Translations under genes and position numbers: made by a program | Shown here: positions 49,640 through 61,100 of the stretch, one piece after another | Layout of the letters: every line of letters begins with the position of its first letter | How positions within the stretch are numbered: position 1 is the first letter of the stretch | Source: JAVJSU01 sp040219275 | GTDB lineage: Bacteria; Chloroflexota; Anaerolineae; Aggregatilineales; Phototrophicaceae | Direction: 5' to 3' | NCBI GenBank assembly: GCA_040219275.1 | Contig: JAVJSU010000075.1 | Coordinates: forward strand, 16,626-80,625 | DNA length: 64,000 nt | The notes under the pieces: generated by a model | The model's database searches: none | What the model saw: only the letters and a program-made list of their open reading frames with translations | Told to the model about the DNA's origin: nothing

Positions 49640-52240
49640 ATGCTCCAGCTAACAAAATTGCAAATGCCACAGATCAAGCATCCGTTGATTCATCGAAAGC
49701 TGTTGTTGGATCAATTCACGTCGTCGGAGCAACATGTTCTCGTTGTAGCTCCCGCAGGGTATGGAAAAACCACCAGCGTAACGCAATGGTTGGAAGCGTC
49801 ATACTCACAGCACCAGATCGCGTGGTTCTCGATAGATGCCGCGGACAATAACGCAAGTATGTTCTTGAACTACCTGATCGGTGCATTGGAACAGCATCAA
49901 CCGGAGGATGTTGAAACCCGGCTACAATCCTATTGGGAACTCTACGATCACCCTCAGACCATACTCAGCGTTATCATCAATCAATTGATGCAAACAACAG
50001 ATGTGGAAAAAGTCCTCGTATTGGACGATTATCATTTGATAGATAATCACAATGCTGATGTCCACAGCTTAGTACAAAAACTTCTCAATACAGCGATCCC
50101 ACAACTGAAACTGGTGATTTTGAGCCGCACAGCACCGCCCTATTCGGTTGCCAAATTGCGCGTTGAAGATCGGCTCAGAGAACTGAGATTTGAGGACTTA
50201 CAATTCACCAGAGAAGAGGTACGAAAATATTTTGATGTACGTCTGAATCTGGCTTTGTCAGATGCACAACTGGAGGCAATCAACCAATTTACAGAAGGTT
50301 GGGGTGTTGGGTTGGCAATGGTCGCACTACGCCTGTTGAATACCGATAACATTGATGCGTTTATTCAACAATGTACAGGTATGGAGAAAACAATTTCTGA
50401 CTACCTTTTGAGCGAAATATACGAGCAACAATCTAAGGAAGTGCAACATTTTCTGGTACAAACCAGCGTGCTCAACCGTCTACATGGGGAGTTGTGTGAT
50501 GCGGTGTTGGAGCATCATGATAGCCACGCGTTGTTAGCCCATCTCGAAAATATGGGATTACTGATTATTCCGCTCGACTCGCAACGGCAATGGTATCGTT
50601 ACCATCATTTCTTTCAAGATTTTTTGCGAGAACGACTGGCTCAGACTGAGGATACATGGCTTCGGAAAATACACCAGCGCGCCAGCCATTGGTTTTCAGA
50701 AAATGCCGATAATAATCCAGAAGCGATTTCCGCCGCGTTGTATCATGCCCGGCAAGCCAACCAACATCTTCTGCTAAGTACATTACAACGGTTCGGTGTT
50801 TGGCTGTTGAAGCACGGTCATCAACAACTCATCATTGATTATCTGGCACCTTTCTCCATCAAAAAACTTGGCGGCTACCCTGCGCTATTAACCCACTATC
50901 TCTGGGCACTTCTTGGTGTAGAGGATATTAATCGTCTGCGTCTTGTTATTGATACGTCGTTGGGGGTCATCCCCCGCGATATGCAAGGCGATGCGCTGGC
51001 AATTCGCGCGGAGATTGAACCCGATTGGCACCAAAGACGCAATTTATGCCTTGAAGCCCTGACCTTGCTTGATGAGGATGATCTGATCTCACACTGTATG
51101 GTGCAGGGCAATCTGGCGCGTATCGCTTTTTTTGCTGACGGGCAAACCGGGCACGCGATTCAGATTCTAACGCGCACAGTCGCGGTGTGTGAGCAAGTAC
51201 AAGCGATGAAGTTATGGGCGGTCACGCTTGATTGTTTGATTGCCATACATCAACGGCACGGCACATTGCTAGAAGCGGAAGCGTTGTGCCGCCATGGTCT
51301 TGAGGTCTGTGAACAACACAATAATATCAGCCTGAGTTGTGCATTTTATTCACAGCTTGGCAAAATCTTGTATGAGCAAAATCGTCTTACAGAAGCGATA
51401 GATATTCTTACGCATTGCCGTCAAATTTGTGATAAGCACATCAATACTAACTCCTACGTTGCCGCATCGTTGACCCTGGCACGTTGCGTACCGGATGACG
51501 ACGCTGAAATTATCCTGATGGAGACACGTCAAAACGTTAGTACCTCCGCTTATCAACGAAGACGTGTTGAAATCGCCCCGGACACTCATTTAGTCGATGA
51601 TGGCTGGATTACTTATGTGATCGATTGGCAAAAAACGACCTTTGACAATCCGCATGAGCAGATTCCCTTACCCACACTGTATACAAATTTGATTCTGGCA
51701 AGGCGTTTTGTCTATGGGGATCGATCAGGGTTACGGTCTGTTTTGACCATACTCAAGCAACTACAGACTCTATGCCAGCAAGCGGATCGTAAAAGTGATT
51801 TGATAGAGTGTCTTATCCTCACTGCGATTGCCCATGAACGATTGAAACAGAGAAAAACCGCCGTTCATAGCCTTGAGGAGGCTTTGCGATTAGCACAACA
51901 GACCGGGCATATTCGGCTCTTTTTGGATGGTGGCAAATGGGTAATGACGCTTTTAGAGCATATCGTACAGCTTAAGCACGGGCATACCGATGTGCATGTG
52001 TTGTTCAATGCACCCCTATTCACATCACCACAGAACCAGCTACAAGAGTCACTCACGCGACGCGAGACAGAAATATTGGGTTTAGTCGGTGAAGGCTTGA
52101 CCAATGTAGAGATCAGCCACACATTATCCATTTCACTAAATACGACCCGCTGGCACCTCAAAAATATTTTCCGCAAGCTAAATGTGGATAACCGAACCAA
52201 AGCCAGTGCCTATGCCAGAACGTTAGGCATTCTGAAATAG
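49640..52240 (+). CDS. LuxR-family (MalT-like) STAND transcriptional regulator
   Basis: Large ATP-dependent activator of the MalT/LAL group. The P-loop VAPAGYGKTTS (about 35-45) and Walker B VLVLDDYHLI are followed by the family RTAPPYSVAKLRVEDRLREL region, a winged-helix part and a TPR-like superhelix (about 380-790). A C-terminal LuxR HTH (about 805-865) shows LTRRETEILGLVGEGLTNVE and LNTTRWHLKNIFRKL. The start is uncertain: ATG at 49640 or TTG at 49625, neither with a good ribosome site. It converges on the secreted propeller gene with only 9 bp between stops. Both genes are bracketed by the direct repeats, so they may have travelled together. Confidence 0.93.
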   Translation: MLQLTKLQMPQIKHPLIHRKLLLDQFTSSEQHVLVVAPAGYGKTTSVTQWLEASYSQHQIAWFSIDAADNNASMFLNYLIGALEQHQPEDVETRLQSYWELYDHPQTILSVIINQLMQTTDVEKVLVLDDYHLIDNHNADVHSLVQKLLNTAIPQLKLVILSRTAPPYSVAKLRVEDRLRELRFEDLQFTREEVRKYFDVRLNLALSDAQLEAINQFTEGWGVGLAMVALRLLNTDNIDAFIQQCTGMEKTISDYLLSEIYEQQSKEVQHFLVQTSVLNRLHGELCDAVLEHHDSHALLAHLENMGLLIIPLDSQRQWYRYHHFFQDFLRERLAQTEDTWLRKIHQRASHWFSENADNNPEAISAALYHARQANQHLLLSTLQRFGVWLLKHGHQQLIIDYLAPFSIKKLGGYPALLTHYLWALLGVEDINRLRLVIDTSLGVIPRDMQGDALAIRAEIEPDWHQRRNLCLEALTLLDEDDLISHCMVQGNLARIAFFADGQTGHAIQILTRTVAVCEQVQAMKLWAVTLDCLIAIHQRHGTLLEAEALCRHGLEVCEQHNNISLSCAFYSQLGKILYEQNRLTEAIDILTHCRQICDKHINTNSYVAASLTLARCVPDDDAEIILMETRQNVSTSAYQRRRVEIAPDTHLVDDGWITYVIDWQKTTFDNPHEQIPLPTLYTNLILARRFVYGDRSGLRSVLTILKQLQTLCQQADRKSDLIECLILTAIAHERLKQRKTAVHSLEEALRLAQQTGHIRLFLDGGKWVMTLLEHIVQLKHGHTDVHVLFNAPLFTSPQNQLQESLTRRETEILGLVGEGLTNVEISHTLSISLNTTRWHLKNIFRKLNVDNRTKASAYARTLGILK

Positions 52241-52249
52241 GCACGCGAT

Positions 52250-54490
52250 CTACGCATCTCTGGGCAAAAGGATCGCACGAATCACACCGGGATAATTGAT
52301 TCCGTCAGTATCAGCCACAACTTCATTGACATACAGAATGCGTCCATCCGGGCTAAGGCTCAGGTCATTGGGTAAGGTGAACGTCGCATCCAGCAGTGCG
52401 CCATCTTGATTACCACGCTCCCCTGTTCCGGCAAATTGCTCTACCTCACCATCCAGCGAAACCGTGAATAGTCGATGTGTCCCACGCGAGACCGCATACA
52501 GGATGCCATTATGGTAGAGGATATGGGCATTGTTAGAACCGGGCAAACGGGCTAGTTGCGTAGCTTCGCCGGAAGGAGTCACTCTGATGATTGCCGAGTT
52601 GCGGAAATTGGAGACGTATAAATTGCCTGCTTCATCACGCGTAATGCCATTGGGACAACTTAGCAAGCTGGAACGCACTAACTGCGACATTTCACCGTCA
52701 GAAGTGATACGCTGGATCGTCCCGTTGTCACAATTATTGACATACAGCGTATTCTCTTCATCAATGACGATACCCACTGGTCCGTTCAAGTCTTCGACAA
52801 AGACATCCACCTCACCCGTTGGTGAGACACGCATCACCGTATCACTTTGATAGCCAGACTGGTAAAAATTACCCTCGGAGTCGAAGGCGTTTCCTGTGCC
52901 TTTGGCAAGGGCATCGCTCTCAAAAAATACCTCAACCTCGCCTCCGGTTGTAACCCGATAAACAGCATTACCAACAGCCTCTGTGCCTTCGCCAAAATCC
53001 GCAAAATACAGGTTGCCATCATGGTCGGTTTCCAGACCACCTGCGGCGGCAGGAATTTCTGGCAGAACAGTGAAGACCCTACCAACATTTAGCAATTCAA
53101 TCGTATTTGATGGGGTCGAAAGCACTTCATTTTCAACATCCAGCACAACCACTTGATACGGCACACCTTCTTGAATTACATCACCATTACTGTCTGCTAT
53201 CTCAGCGGAAAACATCACATCAACCATCGCTGATGATGGGGTGATGGTCATATAATGCGGAGTCTCTAACGCAACGGACAGCGGGAAATCTTGATCCGGT
53301 GTGATCACAAAAATACGTAATTCGTGGTCTATTGATTCAGCCTCAAACTGAATCGATAAGTCGCCTCCATTGCCCAGATTATCGCGGTCTGCCACCACAA
53401 CATCAGCATGGGTATCCTCTGCCGCGCTTGATGCTGTGAAAATCGGTGCTATCGCGCCATCCAATGTATATAAGAAAATGTCAGTACCCACGCGCCCGTT
53501 GCCCGCCTCAATGAGATAATAATATCTATCCATGTGATGGAAGAAAGCGCCCTGAAAAAAGCTGTATTCATTCACCATATTGCTTGTCGTGAGCATCGGG
53601 TTTTGTGCATACCGATAGAAGTTGACCCCATCCTCGCTGATCGCAATGCCGGTTTTGCTCCCCCGCGGTCCGCCTTCGTATAACATCACCCAACCATCCT
53701 CAGTGAGAACAACTTCTGGTCGCCCTAACCAATTTTCTTCCCATTCAACAACAGGGCTTAGAATCGGGTCGCTTTCAGCATAAGGGGCTTCTGTGGTGGC
53801 GGGGTCGTCGTATTTCTCCCAGTTGATGCCGTCCTCTGATCGTGCCATGCCAATTTGAGATCCTTCTGCATTTACACCGGCATAGTACATGACATAACCA
53901 TCATCCGTTGGTATCACGTTGACACGCATGACCTGCAAATCGTCCCATTCGCCCTCCCCGCCGGGGCTTAAAGCGGGTGTATCGTCGAAGACCCAATCTC
54001 CGGTTGGTGATGATGCTGTTGCGCGTCCAATAAATCCCTGACTGCTTCCCGATGTAAACGTGTGGTAATAGAGCACCCACGTGCCATCCGCTTCCACAAA
54101 ACCACTTAAAACCAGCGCACCTCTGCCCTGTAATGGCACATCATCAATTGTAAAAAGTGGTTCTTCCTGTGCACGATTCCATGTCATCCCATCTGTAGAC
54201 GTGTAGTAGTAGGTGAGCGTTTCACCGGGCCAATTATTGAAGAAATTAGAAAACAGATGAAATTGACCTTCATGAAAGATGACCGCCCCACCATTCAGAT
54301 AACGATTACCACTCTCCCGCGTGATAACGGGGGTTTCCGAGGACAATACAAATGCGTCAGCGAGTATCCGATCACTCTCAAATGTGAGGGGTACCTCGTC
54401 CGACTGTGTGAGACCCACGCCCGACGGTTGATATAAAACAAAACTCATCAGGAATAGGATGATGATTATTTGAAGCCTATGAAATTGCAT
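52250..54490 (-). CDS. Secreted two-propeller protein: GH43/GH32-like propeller plus NHL/SMP-30-like propeller
   Basis: 746 aa with a signal peptide (about 1-30). Residues about 50-355 repeat the five-bladed GH43/GH32/GH130 pattern of sugar-active enzymes: GGAVIFHEGQFHLFSNF, TWVLYYHTFTSGSS, YVMYYAGVNAEGSQIGMARS, GWVMLYEGGPRGSKTGIAIS. Catalytic carboxylates cannot be assigned with certainty. After a beta-sandwich linker (about 370-480), about 490-745 is a six-bladed NHL/SMP-30-like propeller (LETDHDGNLYFADFGEG, DSEGNFYQSGYQSDTVMRVS, ITRDEAGNLYVSNFRNS). ATG at 54490 has AAGGA 6 nt upstream. It is likely extracellular and carbohydrate-binding or degrading. It converges on the LuxR-type gene inside the repeat-bounded segment. 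Confidence 0.82.
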   Translation of the reverse strand: MQFHRLQIIIILFLMSFVLYQPSGVGLTQSDEVPLTFESDRILADAFVLSSETPVITRESGNRYLNGGAVIFHEGQFHLFSNFFNNWPGETLTYYYTSTDGMTWNRAQEEPLFTIDDVPLQGRGALVLSGFVEADGTWVLYYHTFTSGSSQGFIGRATASSPTGDWVFDDTPALSPGGEGEWDDLQVMRVNVIPTDDGYVMYYAGVNAEGSQIGMARSEDGINWEKYDDPATTEAPYAESDPILSPVVEWEENWLGRPEVVLTEDGWVMLYEGGPRGSKTGIAISEDGVNFYRYAQNPMLTTSNMVNEYSFFQGAFFHHMDRYYYLIEAGNGRVGTDIFLYTLDGAIAPIFTASSAAEDTHADVVVADRDNLGNGGDLSIQFEAESIDHELRIFVITPDQDFPLSVALETPHYMTITPSSAMVDVMFSAEIADSNGDVIQEGVPYQVVVLDVENEVLSTPSNTIELLNVGRVFTVLPEIPAAAGGLETDHDGNLYFADFGEGTEAVGNAVYRVTTGGEVEVFFESDALAKGTGNAFDSEGNFYQSGYQSDTVMRVSPTGEVDVFVEDLNGPVGIVIDEENTLYVNNCDNGTIQRITSDGEMSQLVRSSLLSCPNGITRDEAGNLYVSNFRNSAIIRVTPSGEATQLARLPGSNNAHILYHNGILYAVSRGTHRLFTVSLDGEVEQFAGTGERGNQDGALLDATFTLPNDLSLSPDGRILYVNEVVADTDGINYPGVIRAILLPRDA

Positions 54491-54725
54491 AGTATATCCT
54501 TAACTCAAACATTCAAGATACGACCATGCTAGATTAGATGATTATCGCGGAGGCTGAACCACATCAATGGGTGGTTTTTCACGCTGAGGCAGTGGGGGCG
54601 GAAGATTAATTCAATACAGTGGTTTTGCGCGATGCCGATGGTGTTATCTGGTATTAACTGACCTTACCGACTTTCATTCTTTTGAGCTAACAAATGATTA
54701 TCTATGTGTTAAAGCAATCCCCCTG

Positions 54726-55020
54726 TAAATAGCGTTGTCCGGTACTTGGAAAACAGTCGATACGAGAAATTTAAGCAGTCGATTTGAAACCTCACCCCCA
54801 ACCCCCTTTCAAGGGTAGGTATTTAATTATTTTGTTGAATTTGTTCCGCATTAGGCTAAAACCCTAATGCTAGGTTGATTTTAGAAACCCCACTTAAGTG
54901 GGCTATTTTCACATATATACGGGAAGAATAGCCTGCTTCAGCAGGGTTTTACGTCTGCGTAGCCAATGGGTTTCAGCCATTGGCGGTAACACTACGAAAG
55001 TGACCACAAAATACCTACCC
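54726..55020. repeat. Direct repeat copy 2 with terminal inverted repeats
   Basis: Second copy of the element at 49229-49522, same orientation. Here the termini are intact: CTTTCAAGGGTAGGTATTT (54806-54824) and its exact complement AAATACCTACCCTTGAAAG (55009-55027), enclosing about 220 bp with the same four hairpins. This is a MITE-like layout without a transposase. Just beyond the right end is CTCCAAAATTTGGAG (55040-55054), another small palindrome. Confidence 0.85.
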
Positions 55021-55142
55021 TTGAAAGCCCCCAACCTCTCTCCAAAATTTGGAGCTGAGGGGAGACTTATATTCCCATTCCTTAAAGCATTGGGGATGGG
55101 GTTTTTCATCGCACTACAAGAGCATTTGCGTAAAATCAGTTA

Positions 55143-55182
55143 TTAAAGAAAGCACTCCCGCAAAATATTTCTGCGGGAGTGC
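55143..55182 (-). terminator. Rho-independent terminator of the giant surface-protein gene
   Basis: GCACTCCCGC (55152-55161) and GCGGGAGTGC (55173-55182) form a perfect 10-bp GC-rich stem with an 11-nt loop, 8 nt after the stop codon at 55191. On the transcribed strand it is followed by TTTCTTTAATA. Confidence 0.93.
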
Positions 55183-55190
55183 CCTGTTTA

Positions 55191-58100
55191 CTAGGGTGTA
55201 TCTTCAACCGGCGGCTGGTCTTCTTCAACCGGTGGTTGCTGGTCTTCTACTGGCGGTTGTTCTTCTTCAACCGGCGGTTGTTCTTCCTCAATCGGCGGTT
55301 GTTCCTGCTGTGGCGGTTCCACAACCGGAACCTGACAGTAGTTCCCGCGATTAGCGAAAGCATAGGCTAACAACCGTGAGCCGTAGCGATTGCCGTTGAA
55401 CATCGGGCTGATGAGATCACCGTAGAACAGATCGACCTGTGCCGCGCATTGCGGGAGGGCGACGCGCAGTTCAACGGTTTCACCCGGTTGGATTGCACGC
55501 GCACCGTCGACGCTAGCGGCGAAGATCGTCTGCGTATCGATATTCTCATCGTACATATTGTAAGATGCCAGACCAATCGGATAGACACAACCGACTACGT
55601 TGCCCACGTTCTGAACATAACCGACAGCCTCACCACCGTTGATCGTTATCCAGCCGATGAGGTCGGATTGCGGACCTGTTGCGCCATCACAGGTTGGCGG
55701 CGGCGGTGCGTTGTAGGTGTTGGTGATGGTGTGGTAGGTGGTCTCGTTCGGACGAACCGTCACAGATGCACCAGACCCATCAACTGACCAATTTGCGCCC
55801 GGAGGGTTCTCACTAATCACGACGCTAACACTGTTTTGGTTCTGCGGGATGACCACATTCCACGATACTTGATCGCCATTGTTATGGACGTTGTAGCAGG
55901 CAGGTTGATCCTGTCCAGCCGGGAAGACCGCGTTACTGATGCAGATGGTGAAATCACCATGTTCTGCGGGCGGCGTGACGACATTCTTGGTCACACGGAT
56001 CGTTCCGACCTGCTCAACCGGTGGCGGGGGTGCATTGTAGATGTTGGTGATGGTGTGTGTTTCGGTTTCACCTTCAGCCAGATCCACAGGATGCTCGTTG
56101 CCATGAACTTCCCAGTTTGCGCCCGGATAGTTTTCGGTGATGAGGTAGCTACCTGCTGGAAGATCCCAGCTGAGTTGTCCACCCGTTGCGCCAACTGCAT
56201 AACACAGCGGTTGGGCAAGGTCACCACCGCTCACGCAGATTGTGAAACTACCGTCGAAGTTATCCGGCGCGTCGTTGACGATCTTGGTCACGACGATGCG
56301 CCCATTTTCGGGTTCTGGTTCGTCATGGGTATTGGTGATGGTGACGGATTCGGTTTCACCCGCGGAGACTGTTACAGGGCGTTGACCCGCTACCGTCCAC
56401 TCATCACCCGGATCATATTCATAAACGCTGTATTCACCCGGTGCGACATCGAAGGAGACGCTACCGCCGTCATAGTTCACATCGTCACAGAGCGGTTCTT
56501 CCAAGTTATCACCGTTCACGCAGAGGGTGAATTCTTGATCTTCGTCGACATCAGCGCCGTTCCAGTCCACGACCTTCGTCACGACGATTTCACCATTTGG
56601 TTCATCACATTGGATGCCGTCGAGGTCGTAACCGTCGGCGACGCTGGAGCTAAAGTCGTTCGGGTCGGAGACATCCACGAGACGGACGAACAATACATCC
56701 ATGTCTGTGCCGGGGAAGTCTACGCCACCATCAAGGGTGATCATACCAAGATATGTCCAGCCATCGGAGAGTGCGAGCGCGCCGTAGATTTCCACAGTTT
56801 CTGGATAGCTGGCGGGTGTTTCGTTACCGAAGCTGGTTTCGATGAAGAACAGGTCATCATCGCCGCCGTTATCGTCAGTTACGATACCGTCAAGGCGGAG
56901 GACGAGTTCACCGTCAAAGCCGAGTGATACAAAGTTGATCGTATCGTTGTTCTGTGGTGCACCAAACGCCATGCTCGGATGGCTACGGCTTTCGGGGACA
57001 GTGCCACCGTTTTTCATCAGCCCTTGATCGAAGCTGACGAACGCGACTGCGCCACAGGTATCGCTGACCGGAGGTAGCTCGTAGTTAGCGAACGATACGC
57101 CGGTGTTGCGATCTGCGTTCACATGGATGTCGCGGCAGACCTGACCGTTACCATTGTCGTAGAAGTTGTTGCCACGATTGGTATTGATCCATCCGGCTTG
57201 CATGGTTTCACAGACGGTATAGTCTCCGGTGGGCAGGTCATAGAAGCGTACCCGTCCGAGGCGGAAGTCACCCGTGATACCGCTGATGACTTCGTTGCCG
57301 TTGTCGTCATAGACAATGATTTCCCATCCATCCAGACGTGGTTCATCGGCGGTGCGTCGTCCATCGGTGCTGAGGTCATGATACTTGGTGACGGTAACAT
57401 TGCCGGTTTCACGGATGTTGCCGAAGAATACCGGAAGTGTTTGACCATATTCGACCTCGACATCCTGACAGATGAGACCGTCAAACTCAAACGTAGATTC
57501 GCCAAGTTGGGTATTCGCCCAGCCTGCGCGATCCTCTTCACAGACGCGGTATGTGCCGGAGACGAGATTGTTGAAGTTGACGATGCCACTGGCGTTCGTC
57601 GGGTGCGGATTATTGTTCTGGATCGGGACGAAGTTATCGTCGCCCTGTTCCTGATAGATGAACATCTGCCAGCCTTCGAGCGTGCTCTCGCCGTTGTCGA
57701 AGATGCCGTCTTCGCTCACATCATCGAACTTGGTGATGCGTACCTGACCGCGACGTTCGTTGGTGAAGGTGCAGGTCATGTTTTCGTTGGATTGCGTGAG
57801 GACGATGCTAACGCTCTCGCCATCGACTGAGAATTCCGGTGCGTCTGTCGCGTCAGATTCACACGTGATGCCCGTCATATCCCAATTGCCCGGATAATCG
57901 ACCTCGGTCACAGTGTTTTCGTCAAATGGTGCAACATTGCTGAAGGTAGTGCTGTTGGTTGCAGAGTTCGTACCACCGTTCAGGTCGAAATCGCCGAAGT
58001 CACCGTCGAAGCCGAAGTCCAGCCATGAGGCGTTCTCAGGATTGGTCGCCTTGAAGATGGTCACTGTACCGTTTTGCATGTTGGCAAAGTTGACCGCGTT

Positions 58101-61100
58101 CGTCTGTGCATTGACGACTTCGATTTCCTGACAGATATGCCCGTCAAATGCGAAGGTGTTATCGTTGCTGTTCGTCCAGCCCGCCATATCTTCTTCACAG
58201 ACGCGATAAGTGCCTGCGACTAAGCTGTTGTAGTTAACGATACCGCTGGCGTTGGTGTAACGCGGGTTATTGTTCTGGATCTGGACGAAGTTATCATCGC
58301 CCTGTTCCTGATAGATGAACATTTCCCAGCCTTCGACATCCGGCTCATCTTGATCCTGAACACCGTTGCCGTTCAAGTCCTCAAACTTGGTGATGCGTAC
58401 CTGACCGCGACGTTCGTTGCGGAAGACACAGGTGATTTCATCATCAAAGTTGACGAAGAAGCTCGCGCTTGCACCGTCAGTTTCATAGTCCACACCGTCG
58501 CAGGTGAGGCTGGCGAATTCCCAGTTATTCGGGTGATTCGTCTCGCTGATCGTGTAGTTGCCTTCCGGCAAGGAGTCGAAGACTTCGACGTTATCCGTGC
58601 CGTTATTGCTTCCGTTCAGCGTGAAGGTATCGTAGGATGCGGCGTTGTCGTCATCGTAGAGTTCAAAGTCAAAATTGACGTTAGCGGCGTTGGGTGCGGC
58701 TTCTTTGACCACCGTCAGGCTACCGTTACACGGTGCGAACGGACCCGGATTTTCAAAGCGACGTTCCCCGATAGCGATGAAGATGTTATCGCAGGCATCC
58801 AGTTCAAAGGTCTGCGCCTGATTCTCCACACCGTTGGGTGATGTGTTGAAGGTGTTGCCCTGAATGACCGCGCTCACCGGTGCGATATAGGGTGCATCGC
58901 CGCCTGCGCCGTCAAAGTCGGAGTCGCTGTAGAGATGACCGCGTGTGGCACAGTCATTAAGGTTGTTTCCGGTCACTTCTAGGTCGGTTACGCCGTTGGT
59001 GTTGATACAGGTATTCGCGCCATTCACCGTGTTTCCGGTGATGTTCACATCTGCATCCGCGTAGTATACGCCGATACCTGTAGAAGTATTGACATCGTTG
59101 CCTGAACTGAGCGTCAGGTTATTGTTAGCAATATTGACGCTGACGAGCGGATCTGTGTTGTATGACCACACCATGAGCCGTCCGAACGTCCCTGTGATGA
59201 TATTTCCGGTCATATTCACATTTTGCCAGCGGAAGGCTTCTATGGCGTTAAGGTGTGTGATGCCTTCAAAGGTGTTGTTGGTCGCCACGAAGTTATTACC
59301 ACGTCCAGCCGGCGTATAAACCTGTGCTTCCATGAAGACCAGCGAGAAATTCGCGTAGTAGCCATCAGTGAGCGGGGTCAGCGGGCTGTCGTTGAAGTTG
59401 ATAAAGCTGTTGTTATCCAGCAAGAAGCCATCCCAGCCACGATTGCTGAAGATCGCCGCCGCATCTTCGACATTTTCGCCATCGAAAACGTTATTGACGA
59501 AGGCGAGATTGGCATAAGTACCACTGTTGGTAATTTCCACCGCATAACCCGGATCGTAGCCGGATACTGTGGGCGCATCACCCGTGATGGTGAAGTTATC
59601 AAACGTCAAGCCAGCAAAGCTAGACCCTGTGAGGTACATGCCGTTGACGACTGTGTTGGCACGATTGCCTGTGGCGATGACGAGCAGATCAGGTGAGTCG
59701 CTGTAATCGCGAGTCATGACTTCCCCTGCCCAGTTGCCTTCGGTCACATGCACTTCTTGATTTGCACCGCTAGAGGCGAACATCGCTTCTTCAATGGTGC
59801 AATAAGGTGTGGTGTGTCCGTCGGTGCTGGTGGTGGCAATACCGCCACTCGCTGAGGTCGCCATTGGACTGTTGGCGATGCTGTCATCTAGCCACGGGCA
59901 GAAAGCGACGTTTGTAGAAACGCTATCGCCTGTGCCTGTGCCTTCGCCGGATGGACCAGAGGCATCACCCCACCAGTTGAGTGTGCCATCGGTGATATTG
60001 GTTGTGCCAACCGCACGAACGCCCACCGTATTGCCAATAATGTCATTATTGTTGACATTGGCATCTGCTACGACGCTGGCATCACCACGATCAAAGAAAT
60101 CGGTGCCGTTTGTATTCGGGCTGGGGTTGCCTTCCTGTACCTGAATACCGACATCATTATTGGTGACGGTGTTGCCGGTCACGCTGATTCCCGTGCCTTC
60201 GACGACAATACCGAAGCCTTCACCATCGCCGTTGGGTTCGACGAATCCAGTAACAGTATTTCCTGTTACGGATACGCCAGAGGGTTGGTCAGCGTTGGTT
60301 GCGCCCGGACCACGGCGGAAGACCGCAATACCTGCGTAATCACGTGTGTCCGAACCTGCTCCGGTTAAGCTGACGATGTTGCCGCTAACCGATGTCGTGC
60401 CACTCGGATTCTTGATTTCGATGCCGTAACGTCCGTTATCGGTGACGGTATTGTTGGAGACGACATTCGCATCCGGGCCTTGCGGACCGAGTACGCCGAT
60501 GCCGGAGTCGCCATTACCTATGACTGTGTTGCCACTGATGGTTAATCCAGTGACATCGCCATCGCTGATGTCGATACCGACCAGACGGTTATCGTTAACG
60601 GTGCTGTCGGTGATGCTAACGGCAGATTTTGTACCGTTAATCATCCAGATACCGCGTCCAGCGAAGAAACCGAAGCCGTTGTCATTGGCGGTCACGTTGC
60701 TGATGGACACGCCATTGGTTGTGCCTGCCTGCGAGAGAATACCGTGCACGCAGTTATTGCTGGCATTGACGTTGCTTACAGTGACATCGGTGATGGTCTT
60801 ACCGATGTTCTCGCCGATATCCAAGCCGAGATCATAGCCGGAAACGCTAAAGCCGCTTAATGTGATGCCGGTATGGTCACCAATCAAGCGTACACCCGCC
60901 GTCGCCGAGGAATTCATTGTGTTAGTGCAAGCATCTGGCGAAACCAAAAGCGTTTGATCTGGTCCTGCACCCTGTAAGGTGAGGTTATCTTTGTTAATTT
61001 CAACCTGTTCGTTGAATGTACCTGCATCAACTTCAATGGTGTGACCAGGCACTGTATCAGGATCGTCAATCGCTTCTTGAATCGAGCAGAAGTATTCGCC

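Noticed and set aside
49555..49851. 98-aa frame overlapping the start of the LuxR-type gene
   Set aside because: It occupies another frame of the P-loop-encoding region of the regulator and has no domain of its own.
54726..55020. CRISPR-like repeat array
   Set aside because: There are only two distant copies of a long hairpin-rich repeat, no regular short repeats or spacers and no cas genes.
55449..60837. Several long open frames on the plus strand inside the giant surface-protein gene (e.g. 363 aa at 55836-56927, 235 aa at 57123-57830)
   Set aside because: They are antisense to a well-supported repetitive protein, lack ribosome sites and have no recognisable domains; the repetitive Asp/Gly/Thr codons of the real gene keep the opposite strand open.
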